A DNA stretch of 35,895 bases from an uncultured Oscillospiraceae bacterium (GCA_944386835.1 CALXCQ010000055.1:1-35895); one strand, 5' to 3'. Positions 8,249-15,864 are shown, counted from the stretch's first letter. A program made the numbers and translations. The notes: generated by a model not told the origin, from the letters alone.

Positions 8249-10702
8249 ATGAAGAACTTAAAGAAAGTTCTCGCGCTTGTTCTGGTTGTTGCAACTGTTC
8301 TCAGCTTCGCAACCGTAGCAAGCGCAGCCAGCTTCACGGACAACGCTGCTATCACCAACAATGAAGCCGTTTCCATGCTGGCAGATTTGGGCGTAATCAA
8401 CGGTTTCACCGATGGTTCGTTCAAGCCCGAAGGCACTGTTACCCGTGCTCAGATGGCTAAGATGATCTTCGCTGCCAGCACCGGCGACGACGATGCTACT
8501 GGCTTCCAGGGCACAACCACCAAGCTGACCGACATCTCCGGTCACTGGGCAGAAGGCTACATCAAGTACTGCTACTCCCTGGGCATCATTGCCGGTTTCA
8601 CCGACAACACCTTTAAGCCCGATGACAACGTAACGGTTGCACAGGCTGCTAAGATGCTTCTGGTTGCTCTGGGTTACGACTCCGATCAGTACACCGGCTC
8701 CGCTTGGTCCGTAAACACCATGCGTGATGCTAAGCTGGCTGGCGTTACCGACGACGTAGTGGCAGCTTCTGTTGCTGACGCTTCCCGTGACACCGCTGCT
8801 CTCATGATCTTCAACACCATGTTTGCTGACTGCGTAAATCCCCAGTATCAGTACGACATGGGCGTGAAGTATGTAACCGGCCACGTAGCTAACGGCCACA
8901 CCCTGGCTGGCGACTACTTCAACCTGGCTAAGGCGGAAGGCATTGTCAAGAGCGCTCAGAACGACAAAGTCACCATCGAGTACAACGCTACCACTGCCGA
9001 AGGCGAAACCGTCGTCCAGACCCGTACTTTCGATCTGCCCGGCAACTACGACATGGTTGGCAAGAACGGCACTGTCTACTACGAAACCAACAAGAACGGC
9101 ACCTACAAGGGCCTGTACTCCACCGAAGTGATCGTAGACGACACCATTGTTACTTACAAGACTGTAAATGGCGACAGCATGTACAAGTCCGCTGTTGACT
9201 CTTCCAAGAAGCAAGTTACTCTGGCTGACGACATCACTGTTTACAGCAACGGTACTCCCACAACTCACAAGGCTTCCGACATTAAGGATACCGATGCAGC
9301 TAAGAACCTTGGCTACACCAACGGCAAGGGCACCGAAGTTCTGTACATCGACGCCAACAACGACGGCAAGGTGGAAACCATCAAGGTTACCAACTACTCC
9401 GTTCTGAAGATTGGCTCCTACAGCACCATCACCGAGAACCTGACCGTTACTCTGAAGGCTGGCGCTGCTCTGACCACTTCTTCCTGGGACTTTGAAGACG
9501 TAGTGAACTACGAGTCCTTTGCAAAGAACGACATCGTAACCGCAGTGGAATACGGCGGCATCCTGAACATGACCAAGACCACCGAAGTCAGCGGCAAGGT
9601 TACCGGTAAGGTTGCCAGCTCTTCCTCCGCTAAGATCGACGGCACCGACTATGCCTACAGCGCAATTTCCGACACCACCTTTGCCGCTCAGAACATCAAT
9701 GACGAAGGCAAGTGGTATCTGGATGCCAACGGCTACATCGTTTCCTATGACGGCGACTCCAAGGTTTCCACCGACAAGCTGGTCTATGTTATGGGCGTAG
9801 AAGCTCCCAGCGATCTGTCCGGCTATCAGAGCGTGAAACTGGGCTTCTCCGATGGCACCACCGCTATCGTTGACGTTGAAAAGTCCGACTATGCAACCCC
9901 CGGCACCACCGCTAAGGTTACCGAGGCTGGCAATGCTGTTACCAAGGATACTGTTGCTTCTTACACAGTTTCCGACAACAAGTACACTCTGAAGTATCAG
10001 GGCGCTGCTACCGCTGCTACTCTGGAAATCACCAAGGGCAAACCCCAGACCATCGGCGGTGCAACCACCACTACTTCCACTACTTTCGTAGACCTGGCTA
10101 ACGGCGCTGTTTACACCGGCTACGGTGCAGTTCCTTCTCAGGAAGTTTCTCAGTACTATGTCTACAAAGATGGCAGCAAGGCTGCTCTGGTGTTCATCAA
10201 CTCCACTGACGTGAAGGGTGACAGCGACAGCACCAAGTTCTACATCTACAAGACCAATGCGTACGAAGCATTCCTGGATGAGGATGACAACGAATACCGC
10301 CGCTACAATGCAATTGTCAATGGCGAACTGACCACTGTTGACATCATGGCTAACGTTGCTCCTACTGAAAAGGGCCTGTACGTTGCTGAATCCACCAACA
10401 AGAACGGCGTAATCGACGCTCTGAACGGCAGCAAGACTGTTCTGCAGAGCAGCATCACCACCAAGGCTACCTACACCGACAACGAAGGTGTTCTGACTTG
10501 GGATGGCAAGGATTACGTTCTGAACGGCGACACCGTTTACTACCTGATCGACGAGAGCGACAACTCCGCAGTTCTGGTAGACGCCGCTTACCTGAACATC
10601 TCCACCGTAACTGGTCTGTATGTACAGGTTGTCGACGCCGGTGCAAGCGCTGACGACGCTGATTCCTTCACCGCAGCTATTGTTTACATTATTCAGGACT
10701 AA
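8249..10702 (+). CDS. SLH-domain cell-surface (S-layer-like) protein
   Basis: An 817-residue secreted protein. It has a classic signal peptide (positive MKNLKK start, hydrophobic core, ASA cleavage site near residue 26). Two clear SLH repeats follow (about 28-80 with GVINGFTDGSFKPEGTVTRAQ, and about 90-140 with GIIAGFTDNTFKPDDNVTVAQ), and a degenerate third reaches about residue 195. SLH repeats bind pyruvylated secondary wall polymer. The remaining 600 residues are Thr-, Ser-, Asp- and Lys-rich and beta-like, with no recognised domain. Codon use is strikingly restricted (Lys AAG, Asn AAC, Gly GGC, Ala GCT) compared with its neighbours, a sign of very high expression. AAAGGAGGA (8234-8242) lies 6 bases before the ATG at 8249. 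It is flanked by its own promoter and terminator. It is probably a major S-layer or surface protein. Confidence 0.93.
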   Translation: MKNLKKVLALVLVVATVLSFATVASAASFTDNAAITNNEAVSMLADLGVINGFTDGSFKPEGTVTRAQMAKMIFAASTGDDDATGFQGTTTKLTDISGHWAEGYIKYCYSLGIIAGFTDNTFKPDDNVTVAQAAKMLLVALGYDSDQYTGSAWSVNTMRDAKLAGVTDDVVAASVADASRDTAALMIFNTMFADCVNPQYQYDMGVKYVTGHVANGHTLAGDYFNLAKAEGIVKSAQNDKVTIEYNATTAEGETVVQTRTFDLPGNYDMVGKNGTVYYETNKNGTYKGLYSTEVIVDDTIVTYKTVNGDSMYKSAVDSSKKQVTLADDITVYSNGTPTTHKASDIKDTDAAKNLGYTNGKGTEVLYIDANNDGKVETIKVTNYSVLKIGSYSTITENLTVTLKAGAALTTSSWDFEDVVNYESFAKNDIVTAVEYGGILNMTKTTEVSGKVTGKVASSSSAKIDGTDYAYSAISDTTFAAQNINDEGKWYLDANGYIVSYDGDSKVSTDKLVYVMGVEAPSDLSGYQSVKLGFSDGTTAIVDVEKSDYATPGTTAKVTEAGNAVTKDTVASYTVSDNKYTLKYQGAATAATLEITKGKPQTIGGATTTTSTTFVDLANGAVYTGYGAVPSQEVSQYYVYKDGSKAALVFINSTDVKGDSDSTKFYIYKTNAYEAFLDEDDNEYRRYNAIVNGELTTVDIMANVAPTEKGLYVAESTNKNGVIDALNGSKTVLQSSITTKATYTDNEGVLTWDGKDYVLNGDTVYYLIDESDNSAVLVDAAYLNISTVTGLYVQVVDAGASADDADSFTAAIVYIIQD

Positions 10703-10735
10703 GATCTACTTATAACTGAATTGTAGTCAATGAAG

Positions 10736-10766
10736 AACCCCCCGGGCCCGAAGCCCGGGGGGTTTG
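10736..10766 (+). terminator. Rho-independent terminator after the SLH gene
   Basis: A 12-bp stem pairs 10736-10747 with 10753-10764 (six C against six G, then GGGC/GCCC) around a CCGAA loop, 33 bases after the stop. The T tract is short (TTT), but the stem is very stable. Confidence 0.85.
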
Positions 10767-10806
10767 TCACCTGGCGAGATGCTTTCAGACAGACCGGAGG
10801 GGGATG

Positions 10807-10945
10807 CCCCTTGCCCCATTGTTTTTATGGGCGGAGAAAGCATTCCAGGAAGGCCGGATGGTGCGCCCCGCTGTCATGTTGGAAGGCAAGGAAAACAACT
10901 CCGGGCAAGCCGGCTGGGGCCCCTTGCCCCATTGTTTTCATGGGC
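10807..10945. repeat. Two-copy imperfect direct repeat, period 113 bases
   Basis: A 26-base unit beginning CCCCTTGCCCCATTG occurs at 10807-10832 and again at 10920-10945 with one T/C difference. Looser similarity continues on both sides (GCCGGATGGTGCG against ACCGGACGGCGCA). The repeat fills the intergenic stretch between the SLH terminator and the alarmone synthetase terminator. No gene is supported there. Confidence 0.7.
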
Positions 10946-11009
10946 AGGAGACTGCTGCCGGGAGACCGGACGGCGCATCCCCATATGGCACAGAATTCCA
11001 CAGTTCGGC

Positions 11010-11054
11010 AAAACAGCCGGGAACGGATACCTCTCTCCGATCCCGGCTGCTTTT
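11010..11054 (-). terminator. Terminator of the alarmone synthetase gene (minus strand)
   Basis: CAGCCGGGA (11014-11022) pairs with TCCCGGCTG (11041-11049), with an inner CGGA/TCCG pairing. On the minus strand the stem is followed by TTTT (complement of 11010-11013) and begins right after the stop codon at 11053-11055. TTTT also follows on the plus strand, so it may work both ways. Confidence 0.8.
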
Positions 11055-11787
11055 AAGTTTCTGTCTGGGTCTGCTCGATTTTACTGCGAATGGCCTCCAT
11101 CCGTGCGTCCAAACTTGCGCTGAGGTCTGCACACTCCCGAAGTTCTGCAATCAATGCCTGAGGGACTTTCATATCTTTTTTGTAGCGAAGTTTATGCTCC
11201 AGACTGGCCCAAAAATCCATAGCAATCGTACGCAGCTGAATTTCCACCTTCATCATTTTTTTGTGTTCCGCCAGAAAAATCGGTACCTCTACGATCAAAT
11301 GGAGGCTGCGGTACCCATTTGGCTTCGGCGTTTGGATGTAATCTTTTTTGGCGATTAACGTGACATCGTCCTGGCTGAGCAAACAGTCGGCCAGCCGGTA
11401 TAGATCGCCGGGAGAAGAGCAGATCACCCGGACTCCTGCAATGTCAAAAATATGCTCTTCAATGGTGGTAATGTTCAGAGGAAGGTTTTTTCGTTTTAGC
11501 TTGTCCAGAAGACTGCCCGGCTCTTTGAGGCGCGTTTTGATACTTTCAATAGGATTCCGGTCGTGAGCCAGGGAGAATTCTTCGTCAAGAACCCGGAATT
11601 TTGTTTCCACTTCCATCATGGCACACCGGTAATAGGTCATCAGTTCCCGATAGGGAATGGAGAAAGCCTGAAACTGTTCCAGAATTTCACCGCGGGTCAG
11701 CTGCGAAAGCAGACGCTGACGGACTTGCTTTTCCAGAGGATGCGGAGGTTGTGGGCTTTGGCCGCAGGACAGATTTTGAGATTCCAT
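11053..11787 (-). CDS. relQ: Small alarmone synthetase, (p)ppGpp synthetase (RelQ/YjbM type)
   Basis: A 244-residue single-domain GTP pyrophosphokinase that transfers pyrophosphate from ATP to GTP or GDP. It has no HD hydrolase domain and no TGS/ACT regulatory region, which defines the small alarmone synthetase class. Visible signatures are FDIAGVRV with the metal-binding Asp115, the G-loop NGYRSLH (157-163), and VEIQLRT with Glu182. It is a little longer at both ends than typical RelQ. The start at 11787 is chosen because AAGGAGG lies directly upstream on the minus strand (11794-11800); a 29-codon upstream extension overlaps the promoter. It is divergent from the YugP peptidase gene and monocistronic. 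Such enzymes mediate stringent-type responses to cell-wall or other stress. Confidence 0.92.
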   Translation of the reverse strand: MESQNLSCGQSPQPPHPLEKQVRQRLLSQLTRGEILEQFQAFSIPYRELMTYYRCAMMEVETKFRVLDEEFSLAHDRNPIESIKTRLKEPGSLLDKLKRKNLPLNITTIEEHIFDIAGVRVICSSPGDLYRLADCLLSQDDVTLIAKKDYIQTPKPNGYRSLHLIVEVPIFLAEHKKMMKVEIQLRTIAMDFWASLEHKLRYKKDMKVPQALIAELRECADLSASLDARMEAIRSKIEQTQTET

Positions 11788-11826
11788 AGATTTCCTCCTT
11801 TGCGATCTTCTGATTGCCCTGTTTTT

Positions 11827-11854
11827 ATTATACCGGGAAACCCGGATAGTGCAA
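11827..11854 (-). promoter_or_regulatory. Promoter of the alarmone synthetase gene
   Basis: On the minus strand a TTGCAC -35 (11854-11849) and a perfect TATAAT -10 (11832-11827) are 16 bases apart, about 40 bases before the start codon. Confidence 0.75.
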
Positions 11855-11923
11855 TTCTTTCGGAAAAACTTCATAAAAAAGTTACATATCCCGCAGAAAG
11901 CAGCGACAAACTTTCCCTTGTGG

Positions 11924-11970
11924 CAAACCGGTAAAGTAAGAATTTCTTAAGTTTGCACAAACTGGTAAAG
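11924..11970. repeat. Short direct repeat upstream of the YugP gene
   Basis: CAAACCGGTAAAG (11924-11936) recurs as CAAACTGGTAAAG (11958-11970), 34 bases apart, about three helical turns. The second copy overlaps the candidate -35. This may be a pair of regulator sites. Confidence 0.35.
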
Positions 11971-11980
11971 AGTTTACAAT
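11953..11980 (+). promoter_or_regulatory. Candidate promoter of the YugP-type peptidase gene
   Basis: TTGCAC (11953-11958) and TACAAT (11975-11980) have a 16-base spacer. A second TATAAT at 12009-12014 has no matching -35 at the right distance. Confidence 0.5.
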
Positions 11981-12042
11981 TCCCTCATATTTTTTTAAAA
12001 AAATCCGATATAATAAAACAAGAATAGAAAGGAGTGTCCGCC

Positions 12043-12753
12043 GTGAATGACTATATGATTTGGAATTTGCTTTATCTTTTGGTATTTCTCGCGGTGATTT
12101 TTTCCCTTTGGGCCAGTTTTAAAGTCAACAGCACCTTTCGTAAATTCTCCCAAGAGCGGCCCCGCAGCGGAATGACGGGCTACGATGCGGCCCGACAGGT
12201 CCTGGATGCCAATGGGTTGCAGTCTGTGCGGATTGAGCGGATCGCAGGGGAATTGACAGACCACTTTGATCCCAGAGACAATGTGATTCGTCTTTCCGAT
12301 TCTGTCTATGGCGTGGCGTCTACGGCAGCAATCGGTGTGGCAGCCCATGAGGCAGGACATGCCATTCAGTATGCCCAGGAGTATGCACCGCTGAAAGTGC
12401 GCAATGCCATTGTGCCGATTACCAATATCGGTTCCCGGTTGGCAATCCCGTTGGTCCTTCTGGGGATTCTCTTTTCCGGTATGGGCAGCATCTGGATTCA
12501 GGTGGCCTATGTGGGAGTTGCCTGCTTTGCTTTGTGCGTTGTGTTTCAGTTGGTGACGCTGCCTACGGAGTTTAATGCCAGCCGTCGGGCTATGGCAGCC
12601 ATTGAAACCAGAGGCATGTTGACGCAACAGGAGCTGAATTCTTCCCGGCAGGTTTTGACGGCTGCGGCCATGACCTATGTGGCGGCATTGGCGGTTTCCA
12701 TTACCCAGCTGTTACGGCTTTTGTGGATGGTGCAGCGCAACGACAGAAGATAG
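12043..12753 (+). CDS. YugP-family membrane zinc metallopeptidase
   Basis: A 236-residue membrane protein of the Zn_peptidase_2 (YugP) family. An N-terminal helix (about 5-24) is followed by the family segment KVNSTFRKFS, then RSGMTGYDAARQVL, LTDHFDPRDNVIRLS and the zinc-binding HEAGH (102-106). The likely third ligand is Glu177 in LPTEFNASRRA. Two or three further membrane helices lie in the C-terminal half. The protein is presumed to cleave membrane or periplasm-facing substrates; no substrate is known from the sequence. GTG at 12043 is preferred because GGAG (12031-12034) then sits 8 bases upstream; the other GTG at 12034 overlaps that site. Confidence 0.9.
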   Translation: MNDYMIWNLLYLLVFLAVIFSLWASFKVNSTFRKFSQERPRSGMTGYDAARQVLDANGLQSVRIERIAGELTDHFDPRDNVIRLSDSVYGVASTAAIGVAAHEAGHAIQYAQEYAPLKVRNAIVPITNIGSRLAIPLVLLGILFSGMGSIWIQVAYVGVACFALCVVFQLVTLPTEFNASRRAMAAIETRGMLTQQELNSSRQVLTAAAMTYVAALAVSITQLLRLLWMVQRNDRR

Positions 12754-12880
12754 CACCCGAAATCAGAAGGCAGGGTGTTATGCAACAGCGATAGCAGCGT
12801 CTGTGGCCGGTTATACTGTGCAATGACAGACACAGACTCCGGCTTTTATGAAAAAGGACGCCCCATAGATATCTGGTATC

Positions 12881-12918
12881 AAAAGGCCTGGACGGTATAT
12901 CACCGTCCAGGCCTTTTT
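12881..12918 (+). terminator. Rho-independent terminator after the YugP gene
   Basis: A 16-bp perfect stem pairs 12881-12896 with 12902-12917 around ATATC and ends in TTTTT. It lies 128 bases after the stop. The symmetric A and T runs suggest it could also act on the opposite strand. The 127 bases between the gene and the stem hold no recognised feature. Confidence 0.9.
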
Positions 12919-12960
12919 CACCCCTCATAAGAAATCGAATTTGGACGAAGAAAGAAGCCT

Positions 12961-12990
12961 ATGCACGGAATGTGACGCAGTGCATACAAT
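12961..12990 (+). promoter_or_regulatory. Possible promoter/operator of the ferritin-like gene
   Basis: A TACAAT -10-like hexamer (12985-12990) is overlapped by the right arm of an inverted repeat, ATGCAC (12961-12966) with GTGCAT (12980-12985). No good -35 is present at 17 bases. This is a weak call. Confidence 0.3.
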
Positions 12991-13009
12991 GAAGCGAGGA
13001 GGGATTACC

Positions 13010-13537
13010 ATGAATCCATTTGATGCAGAAAAAACCAAAGCCGTATGGGATCGGGTGTTGGCGACCCAGGAGAAAGCCGCATCTGTGAACGCGGAAGGCA
13101 TAAAAAATACTTGTCATACAATGCCGGAACATCAACCCGCTGCCGATTCCATTCAGGCCGAAGAAATTCGAGACCTGATACAGGATGAGCGCACGGACGC
13201 CTGTACATACTTTGCATTGGCAAAGTGTGCCGGTGGACAGAATGGCGCCTGTTTACAGCGGATTGGCAAGGAAGAATTATGCCATGCCAAACGTTTATCC
13301 ACCGTATATTATGTGCTGACAGGGCAGCGGGCCTGTGTTTGTCCGGAGCCCACAAAACCGGTAACCTGCCTGACCGTCAGTTTACGGGAACAGTATCAGA
13401 AAGAAGTGGATGGAGTCCAACAGTATCTGGAGTTCGCGCGGCGGGACAGTTCGTATCAGAACCTGTTCTATCAATTGGCAGATGAAGAGCAGATGCACAG
13501 TCAGCGCATTCTGTGTATGCTGCAGGAAATGCTGTAG
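13010..13537 (+). CDS. Ferritin-like (rubrerythrin-type) diiron protein
   Basis: A 175-residue protein whose residues 50-175 form a four-helix ferritin-like domain. The six expected diiron ligands are all visible: Glu60, Glu89 and His92 (EELCH), Glu132, Glu160 and His163 (EEQMH). It lacks the C-terminal rubredoxin domain of true rubrerythrin. The first 50 residues are a polar extension of unknown role. Nine cysteines, including two in a CVC pair in the middle, are more than usual for the family. Relatives detoxify peroxide or handle iron in anaerobes; the function here is inferred. The ATG at 13010 follows AGGAGGG (12997-13003); the longer upstream frame has no better site. It is flanked by terminators and probably monocistronic. 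Confidence 0.88.
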   Translation: MNPFDAEKTKAVWDRVLATQEKAASVNAEGIKNTCHTMPEHQPAADSIQAEEIRDLIQDERTDACTYFALAKCAGGQNGACLQRIGKEELCHAKRLSTVYYVLTGQRACVCPEPTKPVTCLTVSLREQYQKEVDGVQQYLEFARRDSSYQNLFYQLADEEQMHSQRILCMLQEML

Positions 13538-13603
13538 AGCTTCCGAACTGACGGAAAAGTCTGCCACAAAAAGGCGGTAAGAGAAAGTTTGTATGGTTCT
13601 TTG

Positions 13604-13680
13604 GGGAGCGCCATGCTCCCGGAACAAAGTGTAGCCGGTAACTGGTCAGGCGCAGCGACAAGTTACCGGCTACCTGTTTT
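13604..13680 (+). terminator. Tandem hairpins after the ferritin-like gene
   Basis: A GGGAGC/GCTCCC hairpin (13604-13620) is followed by a 13-bp perfect stem, GTAGCCGGTAACT (13631-13643) with 13661-13673, and then CTGTTTT. The second is the better terminator candidate, 93 bases after the stop. Confidence 0.6.
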
Positions 13681-13716
13681 GGCCTGATATCTGCTTTCTC
13701 CCAACTGTTTCTCAAT

Positions 13717-13762
13717 GAGAAAACCAAAGGACGGTGCACGATTGTGCACCGTCCTTTGGTTT
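13717..13762 (-). terminator. Terminator of the SpoIIQ-like gene (minus strand)
   Basis: A 19-bp perfect inverted repeat (13721-13739 with 13744-13762) surrounds the loop GATT. It begins just after the minus-strand stop codon at 13770 and, read on that strand, ends in TTTTCTC. Confidence 0.9.
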
Positions 13763-13769
13763 GGGAGAG

Positions 13770-14549
13770 TTAAGAAAGAAACGTAACGGGATCGATGGAA
13801 GCATTGTCTTTGTAGACTTCAAAGTGCAAATGGGGATCGGTACCTACCTCCAGCAAGGCAGTCTGGCCAACGGTGCCTACGGCATCCCCGCACTTCAGCG
13901 TATCGCCGATCTGGACAGAAGTCTCTTCATTCAGGTTACAGTAACGGGTGGTATACCCGTTTCCGTGGGAGAGGACAACGGTAGTGCCCAGGTAATCGTC
14001 TTCATACAGGGCAGTCACGGTACCGTCGGCGGCAGCCATGACAGTCTGTCCCAATTCTGCGGCAATGTCAATGCCGTTGTGGGTACGCCAGTCCTGCATG
14101 GTAGCATTGTAAGTCAGCTGGTCGATACTGTAGGACTGCAACATGGAGCCGTCAATCGGCCAGGCGGTTTCCAAAGTTGCAGGCTCCTGGGAATTGGATT
14201 CTGGAGTCTGAGAAGTGTCGGATGACTGACTTTGGGAAGCATCAGACGGAGTTTCCTCTTCTTCCTGCGTATCGCCAAAGGAGGAGACAGAGGTATCCAA
14301 GTCCGTCTGAGCAGATGTGGACTTGCTGTCAGAGGACTGGGGTGTTTTGCTTTCGTCTTCAATTTTGGTTGGAACGCTCAAAGACTCTTGTCCGGATACA
14401 ACAGCGTCTTTTTGTCTGACGGCACTGGATACGAATACATAGCCCGAGATCCCTACTGCTACGAGGCAAAGGATCAGGACTATGTAGTAGCCCTTGTCCT
14501 TAAAAAAGTTTTTGAACGAACCGGAATTTTCCTTGTTGTTATTTTGCAT
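13770..14549 (-). CDS. M23 (LytM) peptidase, SpoIIQ-like
   Basis: A 259-residue membrane-anchored protein. It has a short cytoplasmic N-terminus, one membrane helix (about 21-43), a Ser/Thr/Glu/Gln-rich linker (about 45-125) and a LytM domain (about 128-259). Both zinc motifs are present: HNGID (His157, Asp161) and HLHFE (His240, His242). The arrangement and the segment YNATMQDWRTHNGID resemble clostridial SpoIIQ, the mother-cell/forespore channel and engulfment protein, which in clostridia keeps a catalytic histidine that Bacillus SpoIIQ has lost. A vegetative endopeptidase acting on peptide cross-links is the alternative. The ATG at 14549 is chosen for the minus-strand GGAGG about 8 bases upstream; longer starts lack a site. 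It is divergent from an exported protein gene. Confidence 0.85.
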   Translation of the reverse strand: MQNNNKENSGSFKNFFKDKGYYIVLILCLVAVGISGYVFVSSAVRQKDAVVSGQESLSVPTKIEDESKTPQSSDSKSTSAQTDLDTSVSSFGDTQEEEETPSDASQSQSSDTSQTPESNSQEPATLETAWPIDGSMLQSYSIDQLTYNATMQDWRTHNGIDIAAELGQTVMAAADGTVTALYEDDYLGTTVVLSHGNGYTTRYCNLNEETSVQIGDTLKCGDAVGTVGQTALLEVGTDPHLHFEVYKDNASIDPVTFLS

Positions 14550-14674
14550 GTTTTGCACCTCCGATGGTAGCTTAACCATTTTTTGGGGGAAATAAACATG
14601 AAATAGAAAAATTTGCCGGATACTTTTATGGGAGCACCGACAGGATTCTGGAAAAGTTTTCCAACACCGCGCCC

Positions 14675-14680
14675 TATAAT
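14675..14680 (+). promoter_or_regulatory. Candidate -10 of the exported protein gene
   Basis: A perfect TATAAT lies 26 bases before the start codon. No acceptable -35 is seen 16-18 bases upstream, so it may depend on an activator or another sigma factor, or be chance. Confidence 0.3.
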
Positions 14681-14706
14681 GGGGAAGATACGAAAGGAGT
14701 GGAAAA

Positions 14707-15285
14707 ATGTTCCAGAAGAAAATAGGGTATTGGGCATTGGGGATTCTTGCCTCTTTGACAGCGATGCTGAGTTTGAGCTCCGAAACCGGAGCCATGGATT
14801 TGCTGTACCGGCCCCAGTCGGTATTGGTGTACCGGCAACAGGCGCAAGTTCTTGCCCAGATATATCAGGAGTTACAGATGCAATCTCAGACCCGGATGCG
14901 GGTCAATATTCGTCCGGATGACTTGCCGGAGGGGACGAAAATCAGCCTTTATGACCAAGAAGAAAAACTACAGACTTTTTCCCTGACTCAGGCAGTGGCG
15001 ACGGCGCCACTGGTGCCGGGGCGGTATGCGATCCGGACACAAGATGGGAAAGAGACCAGCTTTACCCTGTTGGAAAACGGAGCAATCGATACTGTCACGG
15101 GATACGGATGGAGTGATGGGGAACAGCTTTGGCTGACGCAGGAGCCGTCCGGTGAGCCCGGGAGCGGTGAGACGGGTAGCCCGGCTGAGGAAAGAACCGG
15201 CCCTGTAAGTCCCGGAGCCGTGACGGGCGGCATAGGGGAAGTGGTTCCCCATTCCGTGAGGAAGGATACCGTTTCCGTGGGGTAA
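14707..15285 (+). CDS. Exported protein of unknown function
   Basis: I do not recognise this 192-residue protein. It begins with a signal-peptide-like or membrane-anchor helix (positive MFQKK, hydrophobic residues to about 28 ending in SSETGA). A helical stretch rich in Gln follows (RQQAQVLAQIYQELQMQSQ, about 43-61), then an apparently beta-rich part (about 62-140), and a Gly/Pro/Ser/Glu-rich tail that looks disordered. GAAAGGAGTGG lies directly before the ATG at 14707, which supports translation. It is divergent from the SpoIIQ-like gene, so the pair might share regulation, for example during sporulation; this is only an inference from position. Confidence 0.7.
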   Translation: MFQKKIGYWALGILASLTAMLSLSSETGAMDLLYRPQSVLVYRQQAQVLAQIYQELQMQSQTRMRVNIRPDDLPEGTKISLYDQEEKLQTFSLTQAVATAPLVPGRYAIRTQDGKETSFTLLENGAIDTVTGYGWSDGEQLWLTQEPSGEPGSGETGSPAEERTGPVSPGAVTGGIGEVVPHSVRKDTVSVG

Positions 15286-15553
15286 GACAGGCAAGGGGGT
15301 TCCTGGGCTTTCGGAAGAGCAATGACCTGGGAACACCGGCATGACTTTGCCGGCTTTCGTCTGTTTGACAGTTTTCGATAGGGAGACTGGAAAAGCGAAA
15401 GGGAGCGGTGGGATATGCATGGCTGACAATTTTACAGGGAGAAGAAGACAGGAAAAGCGGGCCGAAGGTGCCCGCTTCCGCTTTCAGGGGGTCTTTTGTG
15501 GGATATGCCAGAAAAGGACGCGGAAAAAGAGAGAACTATTGTGGTTTTTCCTG
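15286..15553. other. Intergenic stretch with weak hairpins
   Basis: A small hairpin CCGGCA/TGCCGG (15336-15353) followed by CTTTCGTCTGTTT could end the preceding transcript. A second one, AAGCGGGC/GCCCGCTT (15455-15477), has no T tract. A 48-codon frame from an ATG at 15419 to 15565 has a purine-rich stretch upstream, but it is Arg/Lys-rich, runs into the next promoter and resembles nothing known. I do not call it a gene. Confidence 0.4.
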
Positions 15554-15582
15554 TTGCATTTCTGAAAAAGATGTGGTTTAAT
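15554..15582 (+). promoter_or_regulatory. Promoter of the lysine operon
   Basis: TTGCAT (15554-15559) and TTTAAT (15577-15582) are 17 bases apart. Transcription would begin around 15589, just ahead of the riboswitch P1 helix. Confidence 0.65.
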
Positions 15583-15598
15583 GAATAAAACAATGCTA

Positions 15599-15756
15599 CG
15601 ATAGAGGCGCGGTAATCAAGAGTATCCCGGCGGCAGACTGTTTCACACACAGAACCGGGAGAAAGGGTGCACCGCCGAAGGCCAGTGAGGTGGAAGCTGT
15701 GCCTGGGCATGCGGAGAAGATCCGTATGACTGTCGCGGAAACGCGGAGCGCTATCG
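15599..15756 (+). promoter_or_regulatory. Lysine riboswitch (L box) aptamer
   Basis: P1 is formed by CGATAG (15599-15604) and CTATCG (15751-15756). Between them lie, in the expected order, the L-box landmarks AGAGGCGCG, AAGAGTA, GGGAGAAAGG, ACCGCCGAAGG, GCCTGGGC and CTGTCGCGG...GCGGAGCGCTATC. The aptamer binds lysine and the platform after it can form a terminator, so lysine should switch the downstream dapA-dapL operon off. Placing it ahead of a complete lysine pathway fits known L-box use. It starts about 10 bases after the predicted transcription start. Confidence 0.93.
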
Positions 15757-15772
15757 GATATACCAAAGACGT

Positions 15773-15842
15773 CCACGAAACCACTGGGGTTCGTGGCGAA
15801 GGGGCAATATCAAGGTGGCTGCGCTCTGCGGCCACCTTTTTG
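15773..15842 (+). terminator. Riboswitch expression platform: hairpin and attenuator
   Basis: CCACGAA (15773-15779) pairs with TTCGTGG (15790-15796). The intrinsic terminator follows: AAGGTGGC (15812-15819) pairs with GCCACCTT (15831-15838), extended inward by three pairs, with TTTTT at 15837-15841. It lies between the aptamer and the dapA ribosome binding site. Confidence 0.85.
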
Positions 15843-15864
15843 TTTGCGAAGGAGGGTACTGATT

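Noticed and set aside
8258-9268. Long minus-strand frame opposite the SLH gene
   Set aside because: A shadow produced by the extreme codon bias of the SLH gene; no start signals and no domain.
12823-12930. Short frame starting ATGACAGACACAGAC after the YugP gene
   Set aside because: It runs straight through the terminator stem at 12881-12917 and has no ribosome binding site.
15419-15565. 48-codon frame ahead of the lysine promoter
   Set aside because: Arg/Lys-rich composition typical of a random frame, overlaps the promoter of the lysine operon and resembles no small protein I know.
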